Position numbers and translations under genes: made by a program. 64,000 bases of DNA from Anaeramoeba flamelloides. Taxonomy: Eukaryota > Metamonada > Anaeramoebidae. The DNA lies in NCBI GenBank assembly GCA_027625915.1, contig JANTQA010000057.1, positions 6,200,001 to 6,264,000 of the forward strand, read 5' to 3'. The notes beneath the pieces are model-generated. The model saw only the letters and a program-made list of their open reading frames with translations. It was not told where the DNA came from and did no database searches. This document shows, one piece after another, positions 61,621-64,000 of the stretch; within the stretch, counting starts at the first letter, position 1; each line of letters starts with the position of its first letter.

Positions 61621-64000
61621 CTATTCGAGTAATATTTAATATAATATCATATTTATGAATAATAAATTATATTAAATCATTTAATTAGAAATTTGTTCGT
61701 TATTTAAGAAATTATTTAAAGTTTAATTAGTTTTTAAATAATGGTGTTTTTTTTTTTTTTGTTTGTAGAATATGCTAATTCAGAGACTAATTTCATTTTG
61801 TTATTTTCAATGTTATTTTATGATAAATTGTTTATTATTAAAAAATTATTTGTTTCCAAAAAATAATTACTTAATCTTCTGAGCATATATCAAAAAGATT
61901 TTGTCAGGGTATTTGACTTTTAAAAAGATGTTTTTTTGGTAAATTTTTTTATCTAAAACCATTTTCCAGTCAAAGGGGGGCAGTTGTTGTGAGTAAATTA
62001 CCTGTATTTGAATTTTTTGAATGGATATTAGAAGAAATAATTAACTTTTGGAAATTTCAAAATTGAAATCACATTTTGCGCATTTTTACTTTTTTTTCGA
62101 CTTTTTTTTTTCAATTTTTACTTTTTTTTTTTCGATTTTTTTTTTTATTGTCAAGATCGATAGTCACTAGTTAAAAACTTGTTATTCAAATGTTAACGAT
62201 AAAGTAAAAATGATTGTAGAGAAATAATTTAAATTTCTATTGGAATTTTATTTGATCTTCAATAGGAGATCAAAATGAACATTGTTGTTTTTCTCATTAG
62301 ATGGTTTTCATTATTAATTTGAGTTTTGAAATTTTTAAGAAAATATATTGATTTATTAGTTTTATTTAAGGAGGATATCAACTATTCTTTGGTGTTTATT
62401 ATAATTCTTATTTTTTATTTATTCTTCAAAGATCATTTATAAAAAATATTTGATATTTGAAAAAAATTTTTTTTTTTGGATTCCTCTTTGACTGAAACAA
62501 AGTTTAGATACAAAAATAACTTTAGAAACTGGTTTAATGTATAACTTTTTCAAACCAAAATCTGAATTATTAAAATAGATTAAGTCAACTTATTTATCAA
62601 AATAATTTGTTCATGTGAACATAAAAATTGTTTCTTTCAATTTCGATAATTATGAAACTTATTTGTTAAATGTTTTGAGGTTTTCGAAGAAAAAAAAAAA
62701 CAAAGAAATTCTGTTTCAAAAAAAATTATTAATGAGTTATTCTAAATTCAAATTCATTTTTAGATGTTTCAAGTAATGTAATTTTTGGAATGCATTTTTT
62801 TCACCAAATAATTAGCAAAATAGTTTGGGAGAACTTGAATCAAACATTTTCATTTCGTAATAGGAAAATAACAGCACTGTTGTTAAAAAAAAATCGTACA
62901 GACTTGGTAAGCCCGTGGTGTAAATTAACAGCCGTGTTTTTTCTTTTTTCGAGAAAAGTCCGTTGCTCAAAATGATCAAAGAAATGGACAATATACAAGA
63001 AGTAAATCTGGATATTAGTTTCATAAAGTTTTATTATTAAAAAAGAAATTCTTGAAAAGATCAAATTGGAAAATTTTTCTCTCTTTCAAAAAAGAAAGTT
63101 AATTTACAGAGAAAATTTATATACATAAAAACAAAAAAAATTTAGAAAAATTTTGAACAAATTCAATTGATAATTTAAAATTTTCTCAAAATCTAAATGA
63201 ATTAACCTTCAAAATTGATTTGACCTTATGGACATTTTTTTTGATAGGAAATTGATTAGATACTAACTTGGAACAAGAAAAGAAAAAAGGTACGGATTTA
63301 ATTTGAAATATGAGTTTTATGCTCTGAACCACAAATTTTTGACCTCTGTATTTGGAAAAAGAAAATCAAAAAAAAAATGCCTATTTTTCATTCACAAAAC
63401 AATAAGTTATTTAACTATTGTCCCAAAATAAACAAAATATTTCTCGATTTTTTTTTCTCTAATTTTAATTAGTTAATTAATAACCAGTGTTTGAATTTTT
63501 TAAGTTTATAATTTATTGTTAAGGGTTAAATATTAAAAAAAAAAAAAAAAAAAAAAAGCATTTAATTTGGTAAAGAGAGGATTTTGAAGTGAATAACTTT
63601 GTGGCTTTAAATTAAAGGAATGTCTAGAAAATAGACACAGTCATTCGAAGTATTTGAAAACTTGTTTTAGTTTTTGAAATTTTTAAAGTTTTTGCAATAA
63701 ATTTTTCCAAAAACTTTAAAACTTTCCCCTGCACCCTGAAGGGGGCTACTTGTCAATATATTTCTGAGATTTCTATTGCAAAAAAATTCTACTATTATTT
63801 TCCAATTAAAAAATGAAAATTTTTAGTTCATCTTCCAAAATATTTTTCTGGTTTATAAGTTGAAAGTAAAACCAAAGATCTTTACAATATCATTTAGAAA
63901 TGATATTTTTAGACAATAAATTAAACTTCCTGAGTTAACTCTAAGGCAAAATTTTTACTCTGCTAATTTGATTGAAGCAGTAATAATTGCTATTCATTTT
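61621..64000. other. AT-rich region, probable 5' part of the AttH-like gene
   Basis: The missing 5' exon(s) of the - strand gene at 60685-61620 should lie here or beyond the window. The only GC-richer patch is around 61960-62010; on the - strand it reads YSQQLPPFDWKMVLDKK after a CAG, but its GTAATT donor is out of phase with the next exon. T runs at 62090-62140 and an A run at 63533-63557 are simple sequence. Confidence 0.35.

Noticed and set aside
61960-62010. Possible upstream exon of the AttH-like gene (LPPFDWKMVLDKK)
   Set aside because: The patch is GC-richer and follows a CAG, but its only donor leaves phase 2, whereas the next exon at 61620 requires phase 0.

Overview
The window is nuclear DNA of a eukaryotic protist. 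It is extremely AT-rich (long A and T runs throughout), has GT-AG introns, uses the standard stop codons, and its proteins carry KE/EK hexamer repeats and Asn-rich inserts. The protein repertoire (tandem RasGEF modules, BTB plus ubiquitin-like domains, ankyrin-pseudokinase, SUN protein, RTEL1 helicase) fits a free-living amoeboid protist. My best guess is Anaeramoeba or an amoebozoan relative, but no rRNA or other phylogenetic marker is present to settle it.

Layout, left to right. 0.5-4.1 kb (-): RTEL1-type iron-sulfur helicase. 9.6-11.5 kb (-): two-exon SUN-domain nuclear-envelope protein. 11.5-27.3 kb: AT-rich DNA with degraded transposon pieces, small foldback elements and a few possible exons; one stretch at 19.56-19.97 kb looks genuinely coding. 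27.7-28.7 kb (+): glyceraldehyde-3-phosphate dehydrogenase, with a sharply different, C-rich codon bias. 28.7-34.3 kb: repeats, including a striking 216-bp inverted repeat. 34.4-35.9 kb (+): a zinc-finger/ubiquitin-like/BTB protein. 39.2-47.5 kb (+): an ankyrin-repeat pseudokinase whose first exon appears to be separated from the rest by a 6.6-kb intron holding a TIR transposon. 51.75 kb (+): tRNA-Val(UAC). 54.4-57.9 kb (+): a double RasGEF protein with an apparent +1 frame change in its first RasGEF-N domain. 58.7-59.4 kb: a head-to-head inverted duplication carrying two related small reading frames. 60.7-61.6 kb (-): the 3' exons of a tocopherol-cyclase/AttH-like (lipocalin-fold) protein.

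The genes do not form a pathway; this is ordinary eukaryotic gene spacing with housekeeping (GAPDH, RTEL1, SUN) and signalling genes (RasGEF, ankyrin-pseudokinase, BTB). The intergenic and intronic DNA is built largely from at least four families of non-autonomous DNA-transposon-like repeats. In DNA this AT-rich, open frames of 40-60 codons arise often by chance, so small reading frames are called only where splice phase, composition or duplication adds support.
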